Shown piece after piece: positions 43,657 through 54,024 of a stretch of 64,000 nt of DNA. The translations under genes were made by a program, and so were the position numbers. The first letter of the stretch is position 1, and the number at the start of each line of letters is the position of its first letter. Below the pieces are notes generated by a model, which was not told the origin of the DNA, did no database searches, and saw only the letters and a list, made by a program, of their open reading frames with translations. Source of the stretch: Fistularia commersonii. Its lineage: Eukaryota > Chordata > Actinopteri > Syngnathiformes > Fistulariidae. The stretch is taken from NCBI GenBank assembly GCA_037954325.1, contig JBBMNZ010000003.1:23109392-23173391 (forward strand). The letters run 5' to 3'.

Positions 43657-44229
43657 CACAGTGCGGATGGCATGAAGGGTGCGACTGAGTTTGAAGTGCA
43701 GTTTGGTGCAAGGTTTTGTCTCTGATTGTTGGTAATATTCGGCACATTTTCACTGAAAAACCTCTTATAAGCGTAAGAGGAGTGTAATGTCTTCATTTAT
43801 TTGGCGTCATGCTGTCCGCCGCTAACATTTTTAGACCCTTTAAAAACACCGTCTGGCTTGTCCTCGTCTGCCGCTGAAGTCACAGTGAAGCCAAGCGCCT
43901 CGTGATATTTCCTCATCTTCGCTTTCGAGTGACTTTCGTTTGTCTCATCTCTGTTTCCCACCGCCTTTCTTATCATCCCCGTTCAATATTTTTCCATGGC
44001 ATCTCTTGAGGGGTTTCTTCGCTGCATTTCATATTTCCTTCTCTGTGATGAGAACCAGAGAGTCATCAGTACCTACTTGTTTGTCTTTGTTTATCATATA
44101 CCGACTTATTATTCATTTCTTTAAAACCGTGTTCCTTTACTTGAGGCCCTCTGTTGCAGTCAAGTATGGCACATAATGTTGTTTTGGTTTAGAACACATT
44201 GCTCACGACATCTTAACGTTTTAGGCTTT
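43657..44229. other. No gene seen
   Basis: Single-copy-looking DNA, pyrimidine-rich from 43900 to 44060. A 78-residue frame there has no domain. Confidence 0.35.
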
Positions 44230-44420
44230 AGCATAAGATAAGATAAGATAAGATAAGATAAGATAAGATAAGATAAGATAAGATAAGATAAGATAAGATA
44301 AAGTTTACTGATCCCCTTCGGAGAAATTCACAGCAGGTTAACAGTTATGTCAAAAAAAAATAAAAAATAAATAAATATGAATAGAAAAATAGATTGAAAG
44401 ACATAATGAATAGTATTGCA
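44230..44420 (-). mobile_element. LINE 3' end with (GATAA)n tail
   Basis: A (GATAA)n array of about 13 units (44235-44301) leads into 'agtttactgatccccttcgg' and 'gagaaattcacagcag'. Read on the minus strand the array is the tail of a retrotransposon insertion. The body is cut after about 110 bases. Confidence 0.75.
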
Positions 44421-44790
44421 ATAATTTGTTAATGACCATGAAGTGGTGTTTAAAGACAGTTGGCCGTCATTTGCCAAGAGAAAAGTTATGGAAAATTTGT
44501 GCGTGTTGTGGATTCGTCGATGAAGAGATGGAGAAGTTGTTCGTTATCAGGGATTTGGTGCAGCAGATGGCGAGAACATCAACCGACGAGGCGTCGGAAG
44601 AGACTTTTAAAGCCGGTCGGGGACGGTTTGATCGTTTTTTAAAAGAGGAGCGCCGTTCACTCCGTCGCTAAATGAAGTTTAGCCATAAAGTGTAGCGAAG
44701 GTACATTTAGCAAAACGATGTAGCATTAAGTGTAGCTAGAAAGTTAAACCAAAGTGCATGAAATGAAAAAAGGGCGTCCTTTGGATGGGG
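44421..44790 (+). pseudogene. Tigger/pogo transposase fragment, N-terminal domain
   Basis: From about 44510 the frame reads VDEEMEKLFVIRDLVQQMAR, then DEASEETFKAGRGRFDRFLK and a short tail to a stop at 44671. The ending resembles the 'FKASRGWFxRFKKRxGI' part of the CENP-B-type DNA-binding domain of Tigger transposases, which bind the element's ends. 16150-16400 is a more decayed copy of the same piece. There is no catalytic part and no terminal repeat, so it is a remnant. Confidence 0.6.
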
Positions 44791-45871
44791 GCGTTAAAAT
44801 CAAGGAAGGAAACGAGATAGTAATTTCGACATTTCAGTGATGTTTAATTCATTTTGGAAGCAGTTGTTTGCTCTCGGTTCCTTCGAAATGGTGTTTTGTT
44901 TTGGTCGAGAGAAAATGTTCTTGCGCAGGAGGTACATGGAGTCATAACTCCTCTTTTCTTCGTCTTTTTGTGCGTCCAAATTGCTTCTTTTACCTTCTCG
45001 TCTTGGTAAACACCTCTCATTTTTTTAGACGTTTTTTTTTTTTATTTCTTTTTTTATGATATTTACCGAAATATTTTCATGGGAAGTTCCAGACACAGAT
45101 TACAGCTTAGAAGTTATGAAAGGTCATTTTGAAAAATTAGTAAAAGCATATCTGAGGTCTTCTATTTCACAGGAGCTGGACTTTAATAAGGGTTGAAGAT
45201 TTTCTCCAAGCTGATGTAAAAAAGGCGTCATTTGGGGAAAAGAATTTGAGAAGTTTGATTAATTTACATTAAAATCAAAAGTCAAGATTTACCTCTGCAG
45301 GCCCTGCTCGCTGTTCACGTGTCGACTAGAAGATAAATCGGACGATCCAGCTGAATATATTTGGATCAGACAGAAGGATTGCCAAAATCTGTTTTTGGGG
45401 GTTGATTCTCCTGCGATTTGCTGTTTGAAACTGAAAAAAGGAGAATTTTTTGGAGAATCTTGATGCAATGGATAAAAATGATGGCGGTTGCCACTCCTCC
45501 TCCTCCTCCTCCAATGAATGCAGCCTCCATGTCGCACCTCCGTCTCAGTCCCTTCTAAAGGTATAAAGGCGGACGCCACATCGGCAACGTCTCCTTGCAC
45601 CGTCTCCGTCGCCTCTCCGATTGTATAACGATTATAATTACGGAGAACGAAGTCCGGACAGTTTCACAGGAGATGATCAGGATTCTAACAAACGTCACGT
45701 CTCCTCTGCATCCTCTTCTCTCACACCTTCTGACTTCAGTTCCTCTCTCACTCGCATCCATCTCGCCTCGCCTTCCTCCTCTCCTTCTACGACCCGGAGA
45801 CGCCGTTTCAGGTCATGATGCTTGGTGGAAAGTGGGTCACGGGCAGATACCAGTGGAAAGTGGGCGATTAA
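44791..45871. other. 1.1 kb, mostly single-copy, with one possible LINE scrap
   Basis: T runs near 45026-45048. 45690-45790 is pyrimidine-rich ('ctgcatcctcttctctcaca', 'ctctctcactcgcatccatc') and resembles the minus strand of the LINE 3' region at 61500-61660, too weakly to call. A (TCC)n of five units lies near 45498. No gene recognised. Confidence 0.35.
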
Positions 45872-46375
45872 GAGATAAGATAAACTTTATTGATCCTCAT
45901 AGGAGAAATTCTTTTGTCACTTAGCGTAACAGTTATAGTGACAATGATATTGAATATAAATATAAATAGAGGCAATTAGAAGATAGCAAAAGACATCCAC
46001 AAATAAATAACAGAAGGGAGAACAACAACAACTAAGATAAGATAAGGTAAGATAAGATAAGATAAGATAAGATAAGATAAGATAAGATAAGATAAGATAA
46101 GATACTTAAGAGAATTAGAAAATAGCAAGACATCCACAAATAAATACAGTAGAGAGAACAACAACATTCAGGCAGGATGAATGGACAACAGATCAGGAAA
46201 AATAAAATAAAAATAAGAAAAGACTGAAAGGGTGAAAAAAAAGACAACCAAAACAACAGGATAAACAGAGTGACAATGATAGTGATGATGAAAATAAAAC
46301 AAATACACAGAAATAAGCAGGATGAGAAAAAGGCCTGAGACCAACAAGGATAAAACAGACAAGAGTTGGATTTGA
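45872..46375 (-). mobile_element. LINE 3' end (GATAA-tailed family) with internal duplication
   Basis: 45872-46032 is the usual 3' end ('agataaactttattgatcctc', 'gagaaattcttttgtcac', 'gacatccacaaataaataac'). A (GATAA)n array follows at 46034-46104, and then 46108-46170 repeats 'agaattagaaaatagcaaga' to 'gagagaacaacaaca', a second copy of 45960-46032. The rest ('gacaaccaaaacaacaggat', 'gagaccaacaaggataaaac') continues the element. The array and the doubled block imply unequal exchange or a second insertion at the tail. Confidence 0.75.
46034..46104. repeat. (GATAA)n microsatellite
   Basis: About 14 units, one changed to GGTAA. Confidence 0.92.
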
Positions 46376-46410
46376 TTCACATCTCCTTGGGCAAGAAGTT
46401 GAACCCCCGG

Positions 46411-46965
46411 GTTGTCCCTCTGGATAGCCCCTCTGGGTAGCCCCTCTGGATAGCCCCTCTGGGTAGCCCCTCTGGGTAGCCCCTCTGGGTAGCCCCTCTA
46501 GGTAGCCCCTCTGTATAGACTATCCGGATAGCCCCTCTGGGTAGCCCCTCTGGGTAGCCCCTCTGGATAGCCCCTCTGGATAGCCCCTCTGGATAGCCCC
46601 TCTAGGTAGCCCCTCTGGGTAGCCCCTCTGGATAGCCCCTCTGGATAGCCCCTCTAGGTAGCCCCTCTGTATAGACCCTCTGGATAGCCCCTCTAGGTAG
46701 CCCCTCTGTATAGACCCTCTGGATAGCCCCTCTGGATAGCCCCTCTGGATCGCCCTTCTGGATAGCCTCTCTGGATAGCCTCTCTAGGTAGCCCTCTGGA
46801 TAGCCCATCTAGGTAGCCCCTCTAGGTAGCCCCTCTGGATAGTCTCTCTAGGTGGCCCCTCTAGGTAAACCCCTCTAGGTAGTCCCTCTGAATAACCCCT
46901 CTGGGTCACCCCCCTGGGTCACCTCTCTGGGTTGACCCTCTGGGTAGCCCCTCTGGATAGCCCGG
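46411..46965. repeat. 13-bp minisatellite, GTAGCCCCTCTGG unit
   Basis: About 42 units of 13 bases. The commonest forms are GTAGCCCCTCTGG and ATAGCCCCTCTGG, with A/G at the first place, and TAGG for TGGG in part of the units. Units with 'tgtatagaccctct' recur in pairs, showing block duplication. Frames on the minus strand read as a repeating peptide because three units equal 13 codons; I do not take them as protein. Confidence 0.93.
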
Positions 46966-47657
46966 CTTGCCCCATTCGAAACGGCAACAGGATTCCCATC
47001 TGCCGTCTCCGCCCCGTAACAAGGCTCCGCTCTCTAACTGACGTCTTGAGGCCGTCGACAGAGAGGAAATGAAAAGGAGCGCCGGAGGCGACGGGAATCT
47101 TGAAAAGCTTGACGGTGTTACGCAACGGTGTGAGTCACCTGTCTCCCCGGCGGAGCCCGAGCGGGGCCGCTCCGCTCCCCTTGTCCGAGGGGAGCCGGAA
47201 TGATGCGGTGCCAGAGGCCTCGGTACGAGCTGCTTCACACGAGTCCTGGGAGAATTAACAGAGCTTACCTCTCCATCCTCCCCGATCCCTTCGCTTTTTC
47301 TTTTCGCTCTCCGTCTATTTTCCGCTCCCTCACCCGTTGTTGTTTTTCGGTGGGGTGACGGTTGTTTACGTTCTCGCTCGGAGATCACCGCTTCCAATGG
47401 ATTGCCGGGGTTCAGAATGAATTATTGATCACAGCGCCGACTTCCTCCCGGGGAGTGACGGTGCGGTTAATCAAACCGAGCGGCTGGTTACAGACGCCTC
47501 TTTATTAGCGAAGCAAAATAATACCGACTCTCTGCTCCGCCATGACGGCAACGGCGGAAAATACACTTGTTCACGATTGTCGGCATAATTGTCCCTATCT
47601 GTGTATTTTGCTTAATGCTTGTGTAGGGCTTTCACTGGACGTCACTTTCACCCATTA

Positions 47658-47668
<11 letters not shown>
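46966..47668. other. GC-rich single-copy DNA
   Basis: CpG-rich DNA at 47090-47340. The 163-residue minus frame across it enters the minisatellite and has no domain. No promoter or exon I can defend. Confidence 0.35.

Positions 47669-47703
<35 letters not shown>
47669..47703. repeat. (CA)n microsatellite
   Basis: About 16 CA units. Confidence 0.92.
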
Positions 47704-47704
<1 letters not shown>

Positions 47705-47860
47705 TGGATGGCGGCAGAGCTGCTGTGCAGCTACGGTGCTAACCCAGGCCATCAAGAGTAAACCGGGAGTTCGGCGTTTTGCCCGAGGACACTTCAGCCT
47801 GCTGAATATCTGAGATTTTTATCCTGTGTTTATCTAACCGGAGGGGGAAGTTGCACAGTC
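47704..47860. other. Possible tRNA-like repeat scrap
   Basis: 'gcgttttgcccgaggacactt' near 47776 resembles the 'tcttgcccaaggacactt' part of a common fish repeat. Too short for a firm call. Confidence 0.25.
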
Positions 47861-48455
47861 CCCAACCTTATTTATTCATTTATTTTTTTCTCTGTGTATT
47901 TTTTTATTCTTGCATTCATTCACTCAATCAGTTATATCTATTCAATTCTATTATCTATTCATTTTAATTACACATTTATTATTTTTTTTATATTTAATTG
48001 ATAATTTATTATCTATTTTTTCATGTATTTATCCATTCATTAGTTCAATTGTTCGCTTATAATTATTCATTTATGTTATTTTACTTATTTATTTATCCAT
48101 ACGTTCATCCAATAATTCTCTTATTTATTTATTCATATTTATTCCTCCATGTCATTTTATTTTCATATTTATTCTCGTAGTTATTTATTCATGCATCTCT
48201 TCATTCATTTATTTATGTGTTCGTATTTGTTCCTATATGTCATTTTATTTGCTTATTTATTCATTCATGATTTTGTGTCATTATTTATATTTGTTCATTT
48301 ATGCTATTTTATTTATTTATGTACTTTATTTATTTATTCATTCCTTCATTTATACTCGGTCCTTAATGTTATTTTGATTGTTTATGCATTTATTTATTAA
48401 TATGAACTAATTTATGTTATTTTTAATTCATTTGTTCATTTATTCATCAAACTTC
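47861..48455. repeat. T-rich 'ttatttattcattcat' low-complexity array
   Basis: About 600 bases made of variants of 'tttatttattcatt' with 'atgttattt' words at irregular spacing. The composition resembles the 33320-34985 array but the 'caaccatgcactcac' blocks are absent. Frames rich in Phe, Ile, Leu and Tyr over it are composition effects. Confidence 0.8.
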
Positions 48456-49060
48456 CCGTGGTGTTGTTTCCTTCGCAAAGAGCGAGTACATCTGTAATGA
48501 TTATTTTCTTTTTAGTTTTTGGCGGTTGGTTGACCCATATTAGTTGTTTTCTGCTCCTTTGTTTCCGGTTCAGTCAAAGATCACCGCTTAATTTTCCACG
48601 CCGGTTTATTTGGAAGACGGGGGAAAATCAGACGCAGAGTCTTATCGATCGGATCCGTCATCCTCCTTTTCTCATCCTCCTCTCCCACCCACTGATGGAG
48701 ACCCGAGATACATCACGGGTCGGAGGAATCGACAAAAAGGGGAATCTGGCAGTCGGAGCGTTGGGGGGATTCGTATTATTAGGTCCGAGACGGAAAAGGC
48801 GGGGAAAGATGGTTTTGAGGGTGCGCTTTTATTATTTTCTCTGAGCTGGCGAGACAAAATGCAAGTCTATTTCCAGTGTTTAGACGCGTCCGACCCAGAG
48901 GTGTGCAGGAAGCGGCGCCTATCGTGGCAGAAACACTGCAACAATCAAGCACCTCAAAGAAGAATAACGTTTTTTTTTGTTTTTTTTTTGGAATGGGGTT
49001 GGATTCACAAAAAAAAAATCTATCTTATTATGAATGGCAAAATTGTCCTACTTCTATCTG
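48456..49060. other. No gene seen
   Basis: Single-copy-looking DNA with T and A runs near 48970 and 49010. The 128- and 176-residue frames lack domains. Confidence 0.35.
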
Positions 49061-49090
49061 CAGGTGTGTGTGTGTGTGTGTGTGTGTGTC
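49061..49090. repeat. (GT)n microsatellite
   Basis: About 13 GT units. Confidence 0.9.
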
Positions 49091-49753
49091 ACTCAGACCC
49101 CGCGCACCTCTGCAGTCAAGTGCAGGTTCTCACCCATTAATGGGAAACTTATCTCTCCCCAACACACGCCGACCTTTACCGACCTTCACCACCGGCTAAT
49201 TGGCACGGGCGGGCTTTTTCTTTTACAAGGCTGGAGCCGTGCACGATGGCGCGCGCGCGCTTCCGAGATTTTCAAAGTAAGAAGCTGAGAAAACACCTGC
49301 ACCTGCATCCTATGCCAATTAACCCTCTCCTGACCCCCTTCGCACCCTCACAGTGAAACCTGCTCCTCCTCTTTTTCTGCAAAATGCACGGGTCCAACCC
49401 ACAGCTTTGCCTCACTCATTTGTTTTAATGGCGTCGCAGCCTTTAAGTAATTTTCACCGTGTGTGCGCGAGACAGTGCTGTTAGGCTAAGGCATTAACTA
49501 GAGCTCAAGGCACAATTGGAAATGTTTTTTATTTTATTTTCCTTTTTGTTTTAAAAGGGCTTTCCTCCCCTCACTCCCTGTGAAAAATTCACATCTTCCA
49601 TCCCGGGGCTGCTCTTTTGCAAAGACTGGAGATTGTTTCCAGGGGAGGGCGCGCGATGAAATTTCAGCAATTTTTGAAACAGATCAAATATAAGAGCGCT
49701 CCGTCTGGAGCCGACAGCGGGAAACAAGGCGCCGACCTTAAGCAAACATGAAC
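49091..49753. other. No gene seen
   Basis: Single-copy-looking DNA. A short (GC)n 'gcgcgcgcgc' lies near 49251. Confidence 0.35.
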
Positions 49754-50300
49754 TGGAGGAGGAGGAGGAGGAGGAGGGCTGGTTGTTTGTGTCGTCGCCG
49801 CCGCCTCCTGTTTCGAAATGAGACGTCCCTCAAAGAGTCAAACAAATGCGGACGAATGGGCTATAAACAAACGAAACATCTGAAAGCGTATCAAGGAGGC
49901 CAAAATTTGTTATTCTTAAAAAGCTTTAAATGACTGAAAAAAAAAAAAAAAAAAAAAAAAGGCATCAAAGAGGGCGGATCAGTGTTGCAGAACAATCCAA
50001 ACTCAATTAACTGTTTTTCCTCTTAAAACAGGAAATGATCAAAGTGAGCGCGGCGGCTCCGCTCCGTCTCCCCCGACGCCACCCGTCGCTTCCTCGCTGA
50101 ATTATTGAATCCCACCTCGGGCCTTTGTCTATTGATGTTCCCTCAGACTTCCCCGGGATCCTGCGAGTGACACCAGCCACATCTATCAGCTCCACCACCC
50201 CACTCCTTCAATCATCACTATTTTATCATGTGTATGTATCTGTTCCCTTCGCCACGCGGGGGGGAAAAAAAAAAAAAAAAAAAAAAAAAACGCGCGCCGA
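49754..50300. repeat. (GGA)n and two A runs
   Basis: (GGA)n at about 49755-49778, A run at 49938-49960 and A run at about 50265-50290, with unremarkable DNA between them. Confidence 0.7.
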
Positions 50301-51286
50301 GACATAATTTGATATTCCCCTCCGCGTGTGGTAAAACATCGCCGGCCAATTTGCACGCTTTGAGCGGAATCAAAACGCGATAATCATTTTATGAAGCTAA
50401 TATAGGCGCGTTACAAAGGAGCCTCGACATATGCTCCATTTCCATATTTAATAAAACAACGAAACATGGGGAATGTGCGTGTGTGTGTGTGTCAGGGGGG
50501 CCCCCGGTGGACGCCGCGTGGCCGAGCCGCGGCGGAGCAGCTGCGCTTCAGTATGTCTCTCGGCGGGTGCAAAGCCCACACATACCACGGACAGGAAATT
50601 ACACCTTCACCTGGGCCAGCAGCACACGCGTGTCCGGCCTGACTCAGGCCCTGCAGCCCTGCAGGGGTGAAGCAGGTACACAGGAACTCCCGTCATCCTC
50701 CTTTTCCTCCTCTTCTTCTTCTTCTTCTTCTTTTCGTGTCAACTTTTTCAACGACTTCTGCGAGGCCTCCGCAGGCAAACCCCTCCCTTCCCCCCCCCGC
50801 CTCCGTCGGAGTCAGCATTTATTTCACACACACACACACATGGGTAAACACAGACGAACGCTGCGCTCACAGCATTCAGCTATTTCTGGGTTTGATATAT
50901 AGATAACCTTGGATCCTCGTGGAGTCGATGCTTCCCTGCGTGAGAGAGTGATTCACATTTTTTTTTTTTTGCGTTGACCGTTCGCGGGAGGATGCAAAAG
51001 ACGCATTTTTTTTTTTTTTTTTTTTGTCTCCGTCGGGTCTCTGAGGATTCTGGAGCTTTCTGTAACCTGGAGGAGCTTCGTGCTCCATATTGTGAAACTT
51101 TTTTCGTCGTTTTAAGAGATCCCCCCCGCCGTCTCGAGCGAGTATCCTCGATGTTTAAATGTGAATAAAAGCTCTGTTTTTTTTTTTTCCGCTCGCGGGT
51201 TTCCGTGGAAGGGGTGTGTCGTGCTTCTGAAGACGGTTTTTGGATGCAGATGAATCCTGCATGCGGAGGCGGTTGTTCAGCGTTCA
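50301..51286. other. Single-copy DNA with (GT)n, (CTT)n and T runs
   Basis: (GT)n at 50477-50493, (CTT)n at about 50711-50733, (CA)n at about 50826-50841, T runs at about 50958-50971, 51006-51025 and 51177-51189. No exon is recognised. Confidence 0.4.
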
Positions 51287-51306
51287 TCCACTAGAGGGCG
51301 CTGCAG
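51287..51306 (+). promoter_or_regulatory. CTCF core motif, perfect consensus match
   Basis: 51288-51301 reads CCACTAGAGGGCGC and fits the vertebrate CTCF core CCASYAGRKGGCRS at all 14 positions, followed by TGCAG. With even base use, a match is expected about 0.03 times in 128 kb of strand. CTCF is a zinc-finger protein that marks domain borders and loop anchors. It lies in single-copy DNA 250 bases before the minisatellite. Confidence 0.55.
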
Positions 51307-51544
51307 AGTTCGGCGTTTCCTTTCATAGCAAGGAGACGCCGCAGTAGATGAGTGAAGAGAATACCACTTTCTGGTCATATGGACACCGTGTTGTCCTCAT
51401 CTTTGTCTTCGCCGATCGCTCTTGAGCATACCGCACCATGCTGTCCCCCATGGCTTCCAGTGGAACTGCTCCGTTTAGCTACGGGTCCCCGAGCTCCTTA
51501 AAAACATACAGAGTTGTGCTAGAAATGAAAACAGAGGAGCACGG
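51307..51544. other. No gene seen
   Basis: Single-copy-looking DNA between the CTCF-like site and the minisatellite. Confidence 0.35.
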
Positions 51545-52345
51545 ATGGTTAGAGAGGGCAGCTGGTTAGCGAGAGTAGCTGGTTAGCGAGGGCAGCTGGC
51601 TAGCAAGGGCAGCCGGTTAACAAGGGTAGCTGGTTAGCAAGGGCAGCCGGCTAACAAGGGTAGATGGTTAACGAGGGCAGCCGGCTAACAAGGGTAGCTG
51701 AATAGCGAGGACAGTCGGTTAGCGAGGGTAGCTGGTTTGTGAGGGAAGCTAGTTAGCAAGGGCAGCCTGTTCACATGGCCAGCAGGGTAGCAAGGGTAGT
51801 TATCAAGGGCAGCTGAATAGTGAGGGCAGCTGGTGAGCGAGAGTACCTTGTTAGCAAGGGCAGCCGGTTAGTGAGATTGCAGGTTAGCGAGGGAAGCCAG
51901 TTAGCGAGGGCAGTATGTTAGCAAGGGCAGTATGGTAGAAAGGGCAGCCGGTTAGTGAGGGTAGCTGGTTAGCAAGGGCAGCCGGCTAGCGAGGGCAGCT
52001 GGCTAACAAGGGTAGATGGTTAGCAAGGGCAGCCGGCTAACAAGGGTAGCTGATTAGCGAGAGTAGCTGATTTGTGAGGGAAGCTAGTTAGCAAGGGCAG
52101 CTGGTTCACATGGACAGTATGTCAGTGAGGGTAGTGAGGGTAGCAGGGTAGCAAGAGCAGTTAGCAAAGCAGCTGAATAGTGAGGGCAGCCGGTGAGCGA
52201 GAGTAGCTCGTTAACAAGGGCAGCCGGTTAGTGAGATTGCAGGTTAGCGAGGGAAGTCAGTTAGCAAGGGCCTTACGTTAGAAGGGGCAGCCGGTTAGTG
52301 AGGGTAGCTGGTTAGCGAGGGCAGCAAGTTAGCGAGGCTCCCCCA
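51545..52345. repeat. 17-18-bp minisatellite, 'GCAGCTGGTTAGCGAGG' unit
   Basis: About 45 units over 800 bases. The unit is roughly G(C/T)AGC(C/T)GGTTAGC(G/A)AGGG with many single-base variants. A longer block repeats: 51625-51880 resembles 51990-52250, including the odd words 'ttcacatgg' and 'gtgagattgcaggttagcga'. The right end passes without a break into the dispersed repeat at 52340. Confidence 0.93.
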
Positions 52346-52475
52346 ACAGCAAGAAAGTCCCCGGTTCAATTTGAACAAGGGGTCTTTCTGTATCAAAAAC
52401 TATGCAGTCGGTTCATTGGAGATGGTAAACGGCCCAATGAATGAGTGAATGGTTGCTTGCATGCGAAGGCTAGCG
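52340..52475 (+). mobile_element. tRNA-like dispersed repeat, left part
   Basis: 'gttagcgaggctcccc', 'acagcaagaaagtccccggttcaatttgaac', 'ggggtctttctgt', 'ggttcattggagat' and 'gagtgaatggttgc' follow the order of a widespread fish repeat in which 'ggttagcgc' and a B-box-like 'ggttcaaatcc' are hallmarks. The same repeat is seen at 9610, 25000, 34990 and 62590. It supplies the 'ggttagcg' word found in every unit of the minisatellite on its left. Confidence 0.6.
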
Positions 52476-53439
52476 GGTTCATTAGCCGCTGATATGCAGA
52501 AGGTTACAGGTGTTATCCTGGGTAACGAGACAAGCGGTGTCAGGAATATTCCTCGGCGAGAAACCGAACCCCAAATTGAGCTCGATGAGGTGGGAAGAGG
52601 AGACGTCTGAAAGGGAGGTGACAGTCGGAAAGATCTTTTTTTCGCATCATTGTGGGGCTCGATTGGACGATATGCCGAGACGTATTCTGCGCTGTGAATA
52701 CTCACTCTGTGGTTCTAATCAGGCGCACCTTCCCTGAAAACGTATTCTCACAGTTTGCCAGCTGGCCGTTGGCGCCGCGCTCAGCAACTCAAGATATTTT
52801 TCACGTTCTACTGAATCCAGAGTCTTTGGCAGACGGGGCTAGCTGGGAGTTTGGTCAATATTTATCCAGGGTTGGGTCTCCCGCCGCCCTGAGGGAGTGA
52901 CAGGTGGTGATATCCAGGTGCTGCCGCCCGTTAAATCGCAAAGATGAAAGAGGAGACGGCTGCGATCTGGAGTTTGTCCAAAGACGGGCGGGTCAAACCG
53001 GCCTGCAGTTTATCCGCTTCTCCTGATTGCTTGTGTCTGGGGGATGAACGCTGTGTGAACTCCACAAACACCATTTCCAAATTCTATTTACAGTGAAGAT
53101 ACAAATACTAACGATGTTTCAGGGTGTGTTTTGAGCCCTTTGAATGAATCGTGTCACGCTAGCAGGAAGAAGCTAATGATAGCCCCGGGCGATCTGTGCT
53201 GTCGGCGATAGGCCCGGTCCTCTTCTGCTGTTGTTTCCGTTCACCCAGACGACGACCGTCCTCCCGGATCGCAGTCGGGACGCCTTCGCGGGCCTTGAAG
53301 AGACTCCCCACCGGCGTCTCGTTCTTCTGTCGCTCGGAACGTCGGGAGCACGACCTTCCGCCGTCCTTGTCGCTTTTCCAAACATACCCCCGAAACCACT
53401 CATTTGCGTGAACTTCCGACATCTCAGGACGCGAGATCA
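52476..53439. other. 1 kb of single-copy-looking DNA
   Basis: No repeat or exon recognised. Frames of up to 93 residues have no domain. Confidence 0.35.
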
Positions 53440-53545
53440 TCCCACAGCCGTTGTCCCGACGCCGGCCGTCGTCGTCAACTTCGCTGATCCTTGTCGGTAT
53501 TTCTCAGAAGTTGTACTCTTTGTGTTCCTTCTTTATCTCTTTCCT
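53440..53545 (+). repeat. Shared 100-base module, copy 2
   Basis: 'cagccgttgtcccg', 'gtcaacttc', 'gatccttgtcggtatttctc' and 'ctttgtgttccttctttatctc' match the minus strand of 24703-24803. Here it stands directly beside the 3' end of a LINE fragment. Confidence 0.7.
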
Positions 53546-53690
53546 TTTGGACGCTCCCATCAGGGGGTCGCCACAGCCCATCGGCGTCCTCCATCTCAGC
53601 CTCTCTTCTCTCACACTAGTTGAACTCCCCTTTCCCTTTCGTCCATAAATCTCCTCTCCGGTCTTCCTGGGCCGAGCGAGCCATGAAAGC
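53546..53690 (-). mobile_element. LINE 3'-end fragment, same family as 61333
   Basis: The plus strand reads 'tcagggggtcgccacagccc', 'catctcagcctctcttctct' and 'gtccataaatctcctctccg', the reverse complement of the end of the element at 61333-61690 ('cggagaggagatttatggac', 'gagaagagaggctgagatgg', 'ggcgacccc'). In the minus direction this encodes the very C-terminus of the LINE ORF (GRPKRRFMD-type) and its short 3' end. Confidence 0.7.
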
Positions 53691-53703
53691 CACATATTGT
53701 AAA

Positions 53704-53930
53704 ATACCGTAATTTCCGTACAATACGACGCTACTTTTTTCACACTGCCGCTAATTTATGGATTTTTTTTTTTTCGGCTAACGAGCTTCACCCCGCCAAA
53801 ACATTTAGCCCCGTCGCATCGGACCAATGAAATTACAGTGAAATCCCGAGGCCGTTCAATTCCGACACCGAAGAAGACGACTTAAACAGTTTTCGCGCGC
53901 AGGAGAAAATCAAAGATGGCGATCGGCGAA
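53704..53930 (+). mobile_element. 'CCGGACTATA' family element, left-end fragment
   Basis: Starts ACCGTAATTTCCGTACAATA, continues 'gacgctacttttttcacac', 'gccgctaatttatgg', 'cggctaacgagcttcac' and 'catcggaccaatgaaat', in parallel with the minus strand of 24590-24925. The later part of the element is missing or replaced. Confidence 0.65.
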
Positions 53931-54024
53931 CGCACTTCTTTACCTCAACGCTGTTTAATGTATTACTGGTGACTTGATCGTGAAGTATAAGTTGGTAACC
54001 TGAGCTGTTTTAGATGCTTACATG

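Noticed and set aside
44560..44573. CTCF-like word GCAGCAGATGGCGA
   Set aside because: It matches 12 of 14 but lies within transposase-derived sequence and the matching site at 16275 is worse; coincidence is more likely.
45690..45790. LINE 3'-end fragment on the minus strand
   Set aside because: Similarity to the 61333 family is limited to pyrimidine-rich words and could be composition alone.
46602..47397. Minus-strand frames with a repeating peptide over the minisatellite
   Set aside because: The 13-bp unit gives a 13-codon repeat in any open frame; nothing outside the array supports a gene.
46411..52345. Minisatellites considered as CRISPR arrays
   Set aside because: Units are directly adjacent without unique spacers, and the DNA is clearly vertebrate.
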